A stretch of 6,206 bases of DNA, from assembly GCA_028872685.1 (NCBI GenBank), contig JAPKEI010000169.1, positions 1-6,206 on the forward strand. Reading direction: 5' to 3'. Numbering within the stretch: the first letter of the stretch is position 1; the number at the start of each line of letters is the position of its first letter. Shown here piece by piece: positions 1 to 4,818 of this stretch. The notes beneath the pieces are model-generated. The model saw nothing but the letters and a program-made list of their open reading frames with translations. It was not told the DNA's origin and did not search any database. The DNA comes from Verrucomicrobiota bacterium (GTDB taxonomy: Bacteria > Verrucomicrobiota > Verrucomicrobiia > Limisphaerales > UBA1100). The translations under genes and the position numbers were made by a program.

Positions 1-89
1 GTTCCAAAACCTTAGCTACTGGGCATAAGTTTTCTGCCGGGCCAATAACGCGGCATTGAGTTTTGGCCGGTCACCACTAGAGTTTCGCT
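1..89. other. Upstream non-coding stretch with imperfect inverted repeat
   Basis: No gene can be called here. One frame reads eight codons to a TAA at 26-28 and could be the tail of a gene lying outside the window, but it is too short to judge. An imperfect inverted repeat pairs 37-45 (CCGGGCCAA) with 63-70 (TTGGCCGG), with one bulged G and a 17-base loop. A second pairing, CCAAAAC (4-10) with GTTTTGG (60-66), would compete with it. This could be a terminator of an upstream gene without a clear U-tract, or an operator for the lipoprotein gene. The sequence does not decide between them. Confidence 0.3.
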
Positions 90-536
90 ATGCGAGCATT
101 TGCATTTTTATTCATTGGCCTCTTCGCCTTCGGTTGGCTTGGCTGCGGCTCCCTCAGCCGAGAGCCCGGCCTTATCAAGGTGCTGCCGCATTACCTCGAT
201 AAACATGGCCGCCATACCACCGGTGTCACCCTTATCGATCGCGACCTTTACCAACTGGAACTCCGCAAAGATCCTGCTGCTGTGCATGGCGTGCGTTACA
301 ATATCAACTGGCGCGGCAACGCGGAAATGACCGTTCGCCTTGAAGTGCGCAGCACCAAAGCCGGGGTCGCCCCGCTTATCCTAGAGCAAACCGCCACGCC
401 TGAAGGCGGTAGCACTTGGACCCCCATCCTCATCGACGTCGACACCTACAAAAAATTTGGCCAACCCGAATCCTGGCGTGTCACCCTTTGGCAGGACGGC
501 GATCAAGTTGCCGAGCAAGCTTCTTTCCTTTGGTAA
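90..536 (+). CDS. Small predicted lipoprotein of unknown function
   Basis: A 148-residue protein. Residues 1-18 form a hydrophobic signal segment (Arg2, then a Phe/Leu/Ile/Gly-rich core) ending in W-L-G-Cys19, a slightly unusual lipobox because Trp sits where Leu or Val is normal. Cys19 would be lipidated and the mature domain of about 130 residues would sit in the periplasm on a membrane. The mature part alternates charged and hydrophobic residues as in a small beta-sandwich. It closes on an aromatic strand, with a W-R-V-T-L-W segment near residues 128-133 and a final F-L-W. I do not recognise a named domain; it resembles conserved hypothetical lipoproteins of Verrucomicrobia by general feel only. 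The ATG at 90 fits the signal peptide, but no strong Shine-Dalgarno sequence precedes it. The downstream gene on this strand is almost 400 bases away, so it appears monocistronic. Confidence 0.8.
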   Translation: MRAFAFLFIGLFAFGWLGCGSLSREPGLIKVLPHYLDKHGRHTTGVTLIDRDLYQLELRKDPAAVHGVRYNINWRGNAEMTVRLEVRSTKAGVAPLILEQTATPEGGSTWTPILIDVDTYKKFGQPESWRVTLWQDGDQVAEQASFLW

Positions 537-844
537 AACAGCCGAACGGATTGAGATCGCCACGCCCTTCCTCAACGGGGTTATCCCCCAAACCCCCGCT
601 GTTCACCGTGCCCCATCCAAGCTGCGCATAACCATTCAGCAGGTTAAAATAACTCCCGCGTGCATCCCTCATTCGAGTCGCGTAAAACATTACTCACGAA
701 AGCGGCTGAGTGCGCACGACACGGGACGACCAGGGCGGATTCAGCCAGCCTTCGCAGGGAGGCTACGGGACCGCCCGATGCCGAAAAACTCAACCGGTCC
801 TGTCCACACCTACACCCACCCCCATAAACCCACCACGGCATCGG
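537..844. other. Gene-free, hairpin-rich intergenic region
   Basis: About 310 bases without a credible gene. Short open frames exist on both strands, but none has domain-like sequence or a plausible start. The stretch is rich in complementary segments: GGGG/CCCC around TTAT (577-588); GGCTGAGT (704-711) with ATTCAGCC (739-746, one G-U pair); GGGCGG (733-738) with CCGCCC (771-776), enclosing AGCCT (747-751) with AGGCT (760-764); and the palindrome GTGCGCAC (710-717). Some of these pairings exclude each other. The pattern suits a non-coding RNA, a multicopy intergenic repeat, or a decayed mobile element. No known RNA family (RNase P, tmRNA, cobalamin, TPP or SAM riboswitch) could be matched by its conserved core. 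Confidence 0.4.
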
Positions 845-860
845 TGCGCCTTGCGGCGCA
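845..860. repeat. Perfect 6-bp hairpin next to heptamer repeats
   Basis: TGCGCC (845-850), loop TTGC (851-854) and GGCGCA (855-860) form a perfect GC-rich stem-loop. It sits directly against the first heptamer of the repeat block that begins at 861, so it probably belongs to the same element. It lacks a T-run on either side and is therefore a poor candidate for an intrinsic terminator. Confidence 0.5.
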
Positions 861-929
861 GTTGATGGCAGATAGTTGAGGGTTGCTGGCGGACCCATTT
901 CCATCAACTATCACCCATCACCCATCAAC
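861..929. repeat. Heptanucleotide repeats arranged as a large inverted repeat
   Basis: Positions 861-888 read as four degenerate heptamers on the + strand (GTTGATG, GCAGATA, GTTGAGG, GTTGCTG). Positions 901-928 read as four more of the same type in the opposite orientation (CCATCAA, CTATCAC, CCATCAC, CCATCAA). The two arms pair: GATAGTTGA (871-879) is the exact reverse complement of TCAACTATC (903-911), and GTTGATGG (861-868) of CCATCAAC (922-929). The central loop is about 23 bases. This resembles short tandemly repeated heptanucleotide families known from cyanobacteria and other bacteria; whether it is the same class is inference. The right arm stops about 2 bases before the likely first codon of arsC. 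Confidence 0.7.
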
Positions 930-931
930 CC

Positions 932-1348
932 CTGATCCTAATCCTCTGCACCGGCAACAGCTGTCGCAGCCATCTCGCCGAGGGCATCCTGCGCGCGGCA
1001 CTGGGCGATGCCGCCACCGTGGCCAGCGCGGGATCCAGCCCCACCGGCATAGTTCATCCGATGGCCATTGAAACTATGACTGAAATTGGCATCGACCTTT
1101 GCACCCACACCTCCAAACATTTGAATGAGTTTTTAGAAAAAGAAGTGCACACCGTTATCACTGTGTGCGGCAATGCGGATCAGGTTTGCCCTGTCTTCTC
1201 CGGCCAAAGTGAAAAACACCACTGGCCCTTTGATGACCCCGCAAAGGCTGGCGGCACCGAGGAAGAAATTCGCGCCACCTTCCGCCGCGTGCGAGATGAG
1301 ATCAGGGAAAAATTTGAGGCCTACGCAATAGAGTTGCTGGCCGGTTAA
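932..1348 (+). CDS. arsC: Arsenate reductase, thioredoxin-coupled (low-MW phosphatase fold)
   Basis: Cytoplasmic enzyme that reduces arsenate to arsenite using a cysteine relay and thioredoxin. From the CTG at 932 the protein has 138 residues, close to the roughly 130 of Staphylococcus-type ArsC. The phosphatase-like loop C-T-G-N-S-C-R-S (residues 6-13) gives nucleophile Cys6 and Arg12. The resolving pair Cys79 and Cys86, in V-C-G-N-A-D-Q-V-C-P, has the seven-residue spacing of the thioredoxin-type enzyme. Downstream W-P-F-D-D-P and F-R-R-V-R-D-E-I are also typical. The frame is open back to a TGA at 863-865 but contains no ATG, and the first GTG (1019) would delete the active-site loop. CTG 932 is the best guess, with an unusual codon such as ATC slightly upstream possible. 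No Shine-Dalgarno sequence is visible, and a heptamer repeat ends just before the start. The gene may be intact with a rare start, or may have lost its native start to the repeat. Confidence 0.85.
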   Translation: MILILCTGNSCRSHLAEGILRAALGDAATVASAGSSPTGIVHPMAIETMTEIGIDLCTHTSKHLNEFLEKEVHTVITVCGNADQVCPVFSGQSEKHHWPFDDPAKAGGTEEEIRATFRRVRDEIREKFEAYAIELLAG

Positions 1349-1824
1349 TGCTCCTTCGGTCGGCCGGCCTGTTTGGCACGGATGAAATCTGAATGCTCCA
1401 GCCGCAGCAACTCCGTCGTGCGGCGGATGAGATGCTCCTCGTACTTGTCGAGATCGCCATCGGCAAACGCCACGCGCCACATGGCTGTGAGCATGGCGCA
1501 CTTTTGATCGCGCGAGCAGCGTTCATTAATCAGGTGCGTATACGGGAATAAATCTGTGGCCCCTTCCGTCTCCGCCTTGGCCTGATCCAGCAGTGCCGTC
1601 ACCTCCGCGCGCTTCAGTCCCAGCTCACTTTCCAACGCGCGCAAAATCGACCGCGTCTCCGCCGGGTCATCCTTATAATCCGCCTCAGCCACCTCCAGCA
1701 ACAACGCTGCGCACGCCATGTGTAATTGCTCCGGCGAAATCTCCGTCGCCTCCTCGCTGCCGGTCGGTTCGGTATCTGAATCCGTTTCAGCTTTCCCCCC
1801 AAACAATTTATCAATAAATCCCAT
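1345..1824 (-). CDS. terB: TerB-family (tellurite resistance-type) protein
   Basis: A 159-residue soluble protein. Residues 1-30 form an acidic, Ser/Thr-rich lead (Met-Gly-Phe-Ile-Asp start), followed by an all-helical TerB-like domain (about 31-150). Two similar acidic motifs stand out: V-A-E-A-D-Y-K-D-D-P-A-E (45-56) and V-A-F-A-D-G-D-L-D-K-Y-E-E (118-130), each followed by a helix. This internal pseudo-repeat with clustered Asp/Glu is characteristic of TerB folds, which are thought to bind metal and act in stress-response complexes. The closest general class is the stand-alone COG4103-like TerB rather than a member of a full ter operon, because no terC, terD or terZ is nearby. The ATG at 1824 gives a sensible N-terminus. 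The 3' end overlaps arsC by four bases on the opposite strand. The biochemical role is not known from this sequence. Confidence 0.82.
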   Translation of the reverse strand: MGFIDKLFGGKAETDSDTEPTGSEEATEISPEQLHMACAALLLEVAEADYKDDPAETRSILRALESELGLKRAEVTALLDQAKAETEGATDLFPYTHLINERCSRDQKCAMLTAMWRVAFADGDLDKYEEHLIRRTTELLRLEHSDFIRAKQAGRPKEH

Positions 1825-1857
1825 GTGCGAAAAAGCTTACCGGCAAATAACGGAGAC

Positions 1858-1871
1858 GTCCACTGCGCGAA
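1858..1871. repeat. 14-base direct repeat, copy 1
   Basis: GTCCACTGCGCGAA occurs here and again, exactly, at 2576-2589 in the same orientation. The two copies bracket the flavin reductase gene. Read on the - strand this copy would encode F-A-Q-W-T in the frame matching the C-terminus of the GYF/AIM24 protein. Confidence 0.6.
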
Positions 1872-1879
1872 TTGCATTT

Positions 1880-1905
1880 GTAGCCCGGGTCGTGGCTCGG
1901 GCTAC
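1880..1905. repeat. REP-like palindrome with 8-bp perfect arms
   Basis: GTAGCCCG (1880-1887) is the exact reverse complement of CGGGCTAC (1898-1905). The ten bases between them can extend the stem further with G-C and G-U pairs. The element is extragenic, GC-rich and flanked by a T-rich base run (ATTTG) and ATTCC. It looks like the short multicopy palindromes (REP/BIME type) of many genomes, but copy number cannot be judged from one window. It could also act as an operator, or as an attenuating hairpin in the 5' leader of the + strand gene. Confidence 0.6.
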
Positions 1906-1953
1906 ATTCCTCGACTCTCGACCTTCAGCCCACGACCCCTTACTCTCCCGGTC

Positions 1954-2544
1954 ATGAGCGATTCTCTCAACGTTATGGCTGTGGTCGGCAGTTTGCAGGA
2001 GAAATCCATCACTCGCGTCGCCGTTCGGCACGTGGCCGATGGATTGGAAGCTACCGGATGCACCGTCGATTGGCTGGACCTCGCCGAGACCAATCTGCCG
2101 ATGGTGAATACGGACACCACCTTTGGTTCCGCCCATTACGCCCCGCTTAAGGCGCGCGTGCAAACGGCCGATGTGTTCGTGCTCGGCACGCCCGATTATC
2201 ACGGAAGCATCAGCGGCGCGCTGAAGAATTTTCTCGATCATTTTTGGAAAGAATTCACCGGCAAACTTTTTGCGCCGATGGTGGCCAGTCACGAAAAGGG
2301 CCTCACGGCTCATGACCAAATGCGAACAGTGGCGCGCCAATGTTACGCGTGGAGCCTCCCCTACGCTGTGAGTTTTATGGAAAAAGAGGACGTGGCCGAC
2401 GGCGAAATTGTGAGCGACAAGTTTCGCGACCGATTGGAAATGATGATCCGCGACGTGGAAGTATACGGCGGTTTGTTGGCCGCTCAACGTCGCGTGGATC
2501 TCACCGGCACAGACCCCGGATTTCTTGCGCAGTTGCGCAAGTAG
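1954..2544 (+). CDS. NADPH-dependent FMN reductase-family flavoprotein
   Basis: A 196-residue flavodoxin-fold protein of the NADPH-dependent FMN reductase family (PF03358 type), which includes FMN reductases, azo/quinone reductases and chromate-reducing enzymes. After strand 1 comes the FMN-phosphate loop V-G-S-L-Q-E-K-S (residues 11-18), matching the family G-S-x-x-x-x-S pattern. The strongest match is G-T-P-D-Y-H-G-S-I-S-G-A-L-K-N-F-L-D (78-95), the flavin-contacting signature. The protein is cytoplasmic with no signal peptide. The ATG at 1954 was chosen because the conserved first strand starts only six residues later; the same frame is open further upstream to 1825, but that segment crosses the palindrome and lacks family sequence. 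No Shine-Dalgarno sequence is visible. The exact substrate cannot be told. The stop codon directly abuts the stop of the opposing operon. Confidence 0.88.
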   Translation: MSDSLNVMAVVGSLQEKSITRVAVRHVADGLEATGCTVDWLDLAETNLPMVNTDTTFGSAHYAPLKARVQTADVFVLGTPDYHGSISGALKNFLDHFWKEFTGKLFAPMVASHEKGLTAHDQMRTVARQCYAWSLPYAVSFMEKEDVADGEIVSDKFRDRLEMMIRDVEVYGGLLAAQRRVDLTGTDPGFLAQLRK

Positions 2545-2555
2545 CTAGTTGTTTT
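2524..2555 (+). terminator. Possible weak intrinsic terminator of the flavin reductase gene
   Basis: CTTGCGC (2524-2530) pairs with GCGCAAG (2535-2541) around the loop AGTT, overlapping the last codons of the gene. A T-run (2551-2555) follows after ten bases. The distance between stem and T-run is larger than usual, so termination would be weak. No U-tract follows the hairpin for transcripts arriving on the - strand. Confidence 0.35.
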
Positions 2556-3450
2556 TGGTGGGCCTGAAAGGGAATGTCCACTGCGCGAAGGCGGTGGGGT
2601 GGCGGGTTTGGATCCACACTTTGCCTTGGCCGCTGAAGCGGCAGACGAGTCCTTCGCCAGAAAGAAAGAGGCTCTTGAGGCCCCCCACCGATTCCACGCC
2701 GTACTGCAGTCCGCCGGTAAAGGCGACCACGTGGCCGGTATCCACCACGTAGTTACCGTCCACGGGGATTTCAATAATGGCGCCGTAGGTGTTGAACCAC
2801 AAATCACCGCGGCCGGTGCAGCGCAGCAGGAAAAGGCCTTCGCCGGAAAAGAAGCCCTTGAAGCCCTGCCATTTAGAATCAACTTCCACGCCCATGCTGG
2901 AACCGACATAGGCGGAACTTTGAAGAAGGATTTCTTTGGTGCCGTCGAGGTGGTAGTGCTCGAGATCGCCAGGGCTGCCGGGGGCAATGCCAATTTCACC
3001 GGGGCCGCCTTGCGCAGTGAATTCGTTGATGAACAAATTCTCGCCACCGAGGAAACGGCTGAGACCGCCTTTCATTTTGGTTTTCATCACCATGTTGGTG
3101 GACATGGTGGCCATGGCGGAGGCTTCCACCTTGAGCGTTTGGTTGGCGGGAATCTGTACTGTGAGGTAGGCAAAGTCCGGTTTGCATTCAACACGGAATT
3201 CATGCTCGTGTTCACCGGTGGGGGTGAAGGATTCTTGCATGGCAGTGGGTGCAGGTGCGGTGCTTTCCAGCACGGGCGGAGAGACATCGCCGGTCACGCC
3301 GGGGACTTGATTGAGTGGCACCCAGTCGGCGGCACCTTCGTAATGGGCGAGGTCGGTGGGCTGCATCGAGCCGTTAGCGAGCATCTCCCGCACTTGCTCG
3401 AGTGGGTAAGGCCCGTGGTTTTCGCCGTCGCGATTGATGGTAATTTGCAT
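2545..3450 (-). CDS. GYF_2 domain-AIM24 family fusion protein
   Basis: A 301-residue cytoplasmic-looking protein and the last gene of the four-gene operon. Residues 1-52 form a GYF_2-like domain: N-H-G-P-Y-P-L-E-Q-V (11-20), then a helix R-E-M-L-A-N-G, and an E-G-A-A-D-W-V-P-L segment around Trp43. GYF-type domains usually bind proline-rich peptides. A Pro/Thr-rich linker (about 53-80) leads into an AIM24/TIGR00266-type beta-rich domain (85-293) with G-G-E-N-L-F-I-N-E-F-T (135-145), W-Q-G-F-K (194-198), the Y-V-V-D-T-G-H-V-V-A-F core (234-244) and a late S-G-E-G-L-V-C motif. No signal peptide or membrane segment is seen. The start is six bases from the preceding stop, with no strong Shine-Dalgarno sequence, suggesting translational coupling. 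The AIM24 domain's biochemical role is unknown; the yeast homologue affects mitochondrial inner-membrane organisation. Confidence 0.88.
   Translation of the reverse strand: MQITINRDGENHGPYPLEQVREMLANGSMQPTDLAHYEGAADWVPLNQVPGVTGDVSPPVLESTAPAPTAMQESFTPTGEHEHEFRVECKPDFAYLTVQIPANQTLKVEASAMATMSTNMVMKTKMKGGLSRFLGGENLFINEFTAQGGPGEIGIAPGSPGDLEHYHLDGTKEILLQSSAYVGSSMGVEVDSKWQGFKGFFSGEGLFLLRCTGRGDLWFNTYGAIIEIPVDGNYVVDTGHVVAFTGGLQYGVESVGGLKSLFLSGEGLVCRFSGQGKVWIQTRHPTAFAQWTFPFRPTKNN
2576..2589. repeat. 14-base direct repeat, copy 2
   Basis: Exact second copy of GTCCACTGCGCGAA (first at 1858-1871). Here it lies inside the 3' end of the GYF/AIM24 gene and encodes residues F-A-Q-W-T (288-292) on the - strand. 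Confidence 0.6.
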
Positions 3451-3456
3451 GGCGGT

Positions 3457-4140
3457 TTAGTGGGATTTAAGGCTGGGGCCGAGCGCGGTGCCGAAGCTGC
3501 CGGCGTTGTGGCTTTGGCACCACACGGTACCTTGCCCAATGAATTTGCAAACCATTCCTTCGCCGCCGAGGAAGGAGGACATCCAACTCTTGCCGGCCTT
3601 GGTGATTTCGAAATTAAGCGATTCCTCAAAGGCCACAATGTGGCCGGTGTCCACGATGTATTCGCCATTCACTTGGATGGGATAAATCGCGCCGAATGAG
3701 TTGATGATGACCGGACCGGTGCCGGTGAGTTTGATCCAAAACATACTTTCGCCGGAAAAGAGCGCCTTGCCGAATCCTTGCCAGCTCATGTCCATATCCA
3801 CGCTGGGCGCGCTGGCCACGTAGCTGCCGGCCTGCACCATGAGCGCTGGGCCGCTGCCCATTTGGAATTCCATCATATCGCCGGTGAGCGCGGTGCCAAA
3901 GATCACCTCGCCTGGGCCGCCGTTGGATGTGAAATGATTGAGAAATAAACTCTCGCCGGTTACCAATCGTTTGAGCGCACCCATGATGGAACCTTTGTCG
4001 CGTTTGTGGGTGGTGGTTTCCACCTGCATGTGGCCGCTCATGGCGATCATCGCGCCGCCTTCTGCGGTAATGGTTTCGCCGGCTTGGAGGCTCACACGCG
4101 CGGCGGAGTTGCCAGGCTGATGGGTGATTTCAATTTGCAT
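3457..4140 (-). CDS. AIM24/TIGR00266-family protein (canonical copy)
   Basis: A 227-residue soluble protein made of the AIM24-type beta fold alone. Of the three copies it is the most canonical: A-E-G-G-A-M-I-A-M (26-34), T-G-E-S-L-F-L-N-H-F-T (61-71), P-G-E-V-I-F (76-81), G-S-Y-V-A-S (105-110), S-F-G-A-I-Y-P-I-Q-V-N-G-E-Y-I-V-D-T-G-H (138-157) and L-G-G-E-G-M-V-C (191-198). It has no signal peptide and no membrane helix. It starts three bases after the stop of the preceding AIM24 gene, and the next gene begins six bases after its own stop, so all are read from one message. The family is widespread in bacteria without an assigned reaction. The three tandem copies may form hetero-oligomers, which is inference. 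Its start lacks an obvious Shine-Dalgarno sequence, consistent with coupling. Confidence 0.9.
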   Translation of the reverse strand: MQIEITHQPGNSAARVSLQAGETITAEGGAMIAMSGHMQVETTTHKRDKGSIMGALKRLVTGESLFLNHFTSNGGPGEVIFGTALTGDMMEFQMGSGPALMVQAGSYVASAPSVDMDMSWQGFGKALFSGESMFWIKLTGTGPVIINSFGAIYPIQVNGEYIVDTGHIVAFEESLNFEITKAGKSWMSSFLGGEGMVCKFIGQGTVWCQSHNAGSFGTALGPSLKSH

Positions 4141-4143
4141 GGC

Positions 4144-4806
4144 TTACCAAAGTCGGGGGTTTAGCCAGTCGGCCAGGCCGCTGAGGCTGCGGGTTTGGAT
4201 GATGATTTTACCTTTACCTTCGATGCGGGTGACGAAGCCTTCGCCGCCGGCTAAGCTGCTGAATAGCCCGCCCGCCAACTGAATCTTCAATTGCATCTGC
4301 GGCTCGTACGCCACGAGGTGCGACGTGTCCACGATGTATTCGCCGTCCACTTCCTTCTCGAGCAGCCCGCCATACGCGCCGTACCACACACTGCCTTGGC
4401 CGCTTACGGTGAGTTTGAAAAGGCCTTCCTTGGCAAACCACGATTTGAATCCGGCCCACTTCACTCCGAGATTCACCCCCGGCGTGCTGGCGATATACGC
4501 GCCCGGTTGTAGGCAAAAGGTGTTGCCGTTGAGGTCAATCTGCCGGGTGTTGCCCGGTGTGCCCTGCACCAGACTTACGCGTCGCGTGCTGGATGTGTTG
4601 TTGGTGAAATGATTGACGAACAAACTTTCGCCGCCGAGAAAGGCTTTAGCCAGTCCGCCGAAAAAGCCGCCGTTGAACTTGGCCACCATATCCAAATCCG
4701 CCGCCATGCTGCTCATGGCATCGGACTCGGCGATCACCGTTTCCCCGGGCTCAAGATCCACGTTAATATAAGCGAAGGCCGGAGCGCCTTCTATTGTACT
4801 TTGCAT
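4144..4806 (-). CDS. AIM24-family protein (diverged copy)
   Basis: A 220-residue soluble AIM24-type protein, first of the three paralogues. It keeps the family landmarks G-G-E-S-L-F-V-N-H-F-T (58-68), P-G-A-Y-I-A-S (101-107), G-E-Y-I-V-D-T-S-H-L-V-A-Y-E (155-168) and G-G-E-G-F-V (187-192). It lacks the P-G-E-(V/I) segment after the first landmark: in its place is a Ser/Thr/Asn-rich stretch (69-78) with two Arg. It also has a glycine/phenylalanine insertion (46-52, G-G-F-F-G-G-L) that looks flexible. The C-terminus ends in an aromatic tail (W-L-N-P-R-L-W). A clear Shine-Dalgarno sequence (AAGGA, 4814-4818) precedes the ATG and overlaps the protease stop codon, the best ribosome site seen in the operon. 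No signal peptide is present. Confidence 0.87.
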   Translation of the reverse strand: MQSTIEGAPAFAYINVDLEPGETVIAESDAMSSMAADLDMVAKFNGGFFGGLAKAFLGGESLFVNHFTNNTSSTRRVSLVQGTPGNTRQIDLNGNTFCLQPGAYIASTPGVNLGVKWAGFKSWFAKEGLFKLTVSGQGSVWYGAYGGLLEKEVDGEYIVDTSHLVAYEPQMQLKIQLAGGLFSSLAGGEGFVTRIEGKGKIIIQTRSLSGLADWLNPRLW

Positions 4807-4813
4807 ACGATTA

Positions 4814-4818
4814 TCCTT
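4814..4818 (-). promoter_or_regulatory. Ribosome binding site of first AIM24 gene
   Basis: On the - strand the sequence reads AAGGA, then seven bases to the ATG at 4806. It overlaps the TAA of the protease gene (4817-4819), so termination and re-initiation are tightly linked. It stands out because most other starts in the window have no recognisable Shine-Dalgarno sequence. Confidence 0.65.

Larger units (their letters stand above)
1825..1953. promoter_or_regulatory. Divergent intergenic region between terB and flavin reductase gene
   Basis: This 129-base gap separates two outward-reading genes and must hold the promoter(s) for both unless a longer leader is used. It contains the REP-like palindrome at 1880-1905 and one copy of a 14-base direct repeat at 1858-1871. 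I could not assign -35 or -10 boxes with confidence. The + strand frame stays open through most of it (from 1825), but that part has no domain-like sequence and is treated as untranslated. Confidence 0.5.

Noticed and set aside
56..83. Possible promoter TTGAGT / TAGAGT with 16-base spacing before the lipoprotein gene
   Set aside because: Both boxes match only partly and the predicted transcription start would fall on the start codon; not strong enough to list as a promoter.
700..776. Possible known riboswitch or housekeeping RNA (cobalamin, TPP, SAM, RNase P, tmRNA)
   Set aside because: None of the conserved core sequences of these RNAs could be found on either strand; only generic pairing remains.
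457..879. + strand open frame of 140 codons between the lipoprotein and arsC
   Set aside because: Starts inside the lipoprotein gene with no family resemblance, runs through several hairpins, and has low-complexity Pro/Thr/His composition.
481..907. Two - strand open frames (about 69 and 87 codons) in the gene-free region
   Set aside because: No ribosome site and no recognisable domain. They vaguely resemble spurious open frames over intergenic repeats, so the region is reported as non-coding instead.
1837..2487. - strand open frame of 216 codons opposite the flavin reductase gene
   Set aside because: The + strand has clear flavoprotein motifs in the same stretch; the antisense product has none.
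2599..3699. Long + strand open frame (366 codons) antisense to two AIM24 genes
   Set aside because: It lies fully opposite well-supported AIM24 coding sequence, crosses the boundary between two genes, is His/Gly/Ala-rich without domain motifs, and starts with a weak codon. It is explained by codon bias of the real strand.
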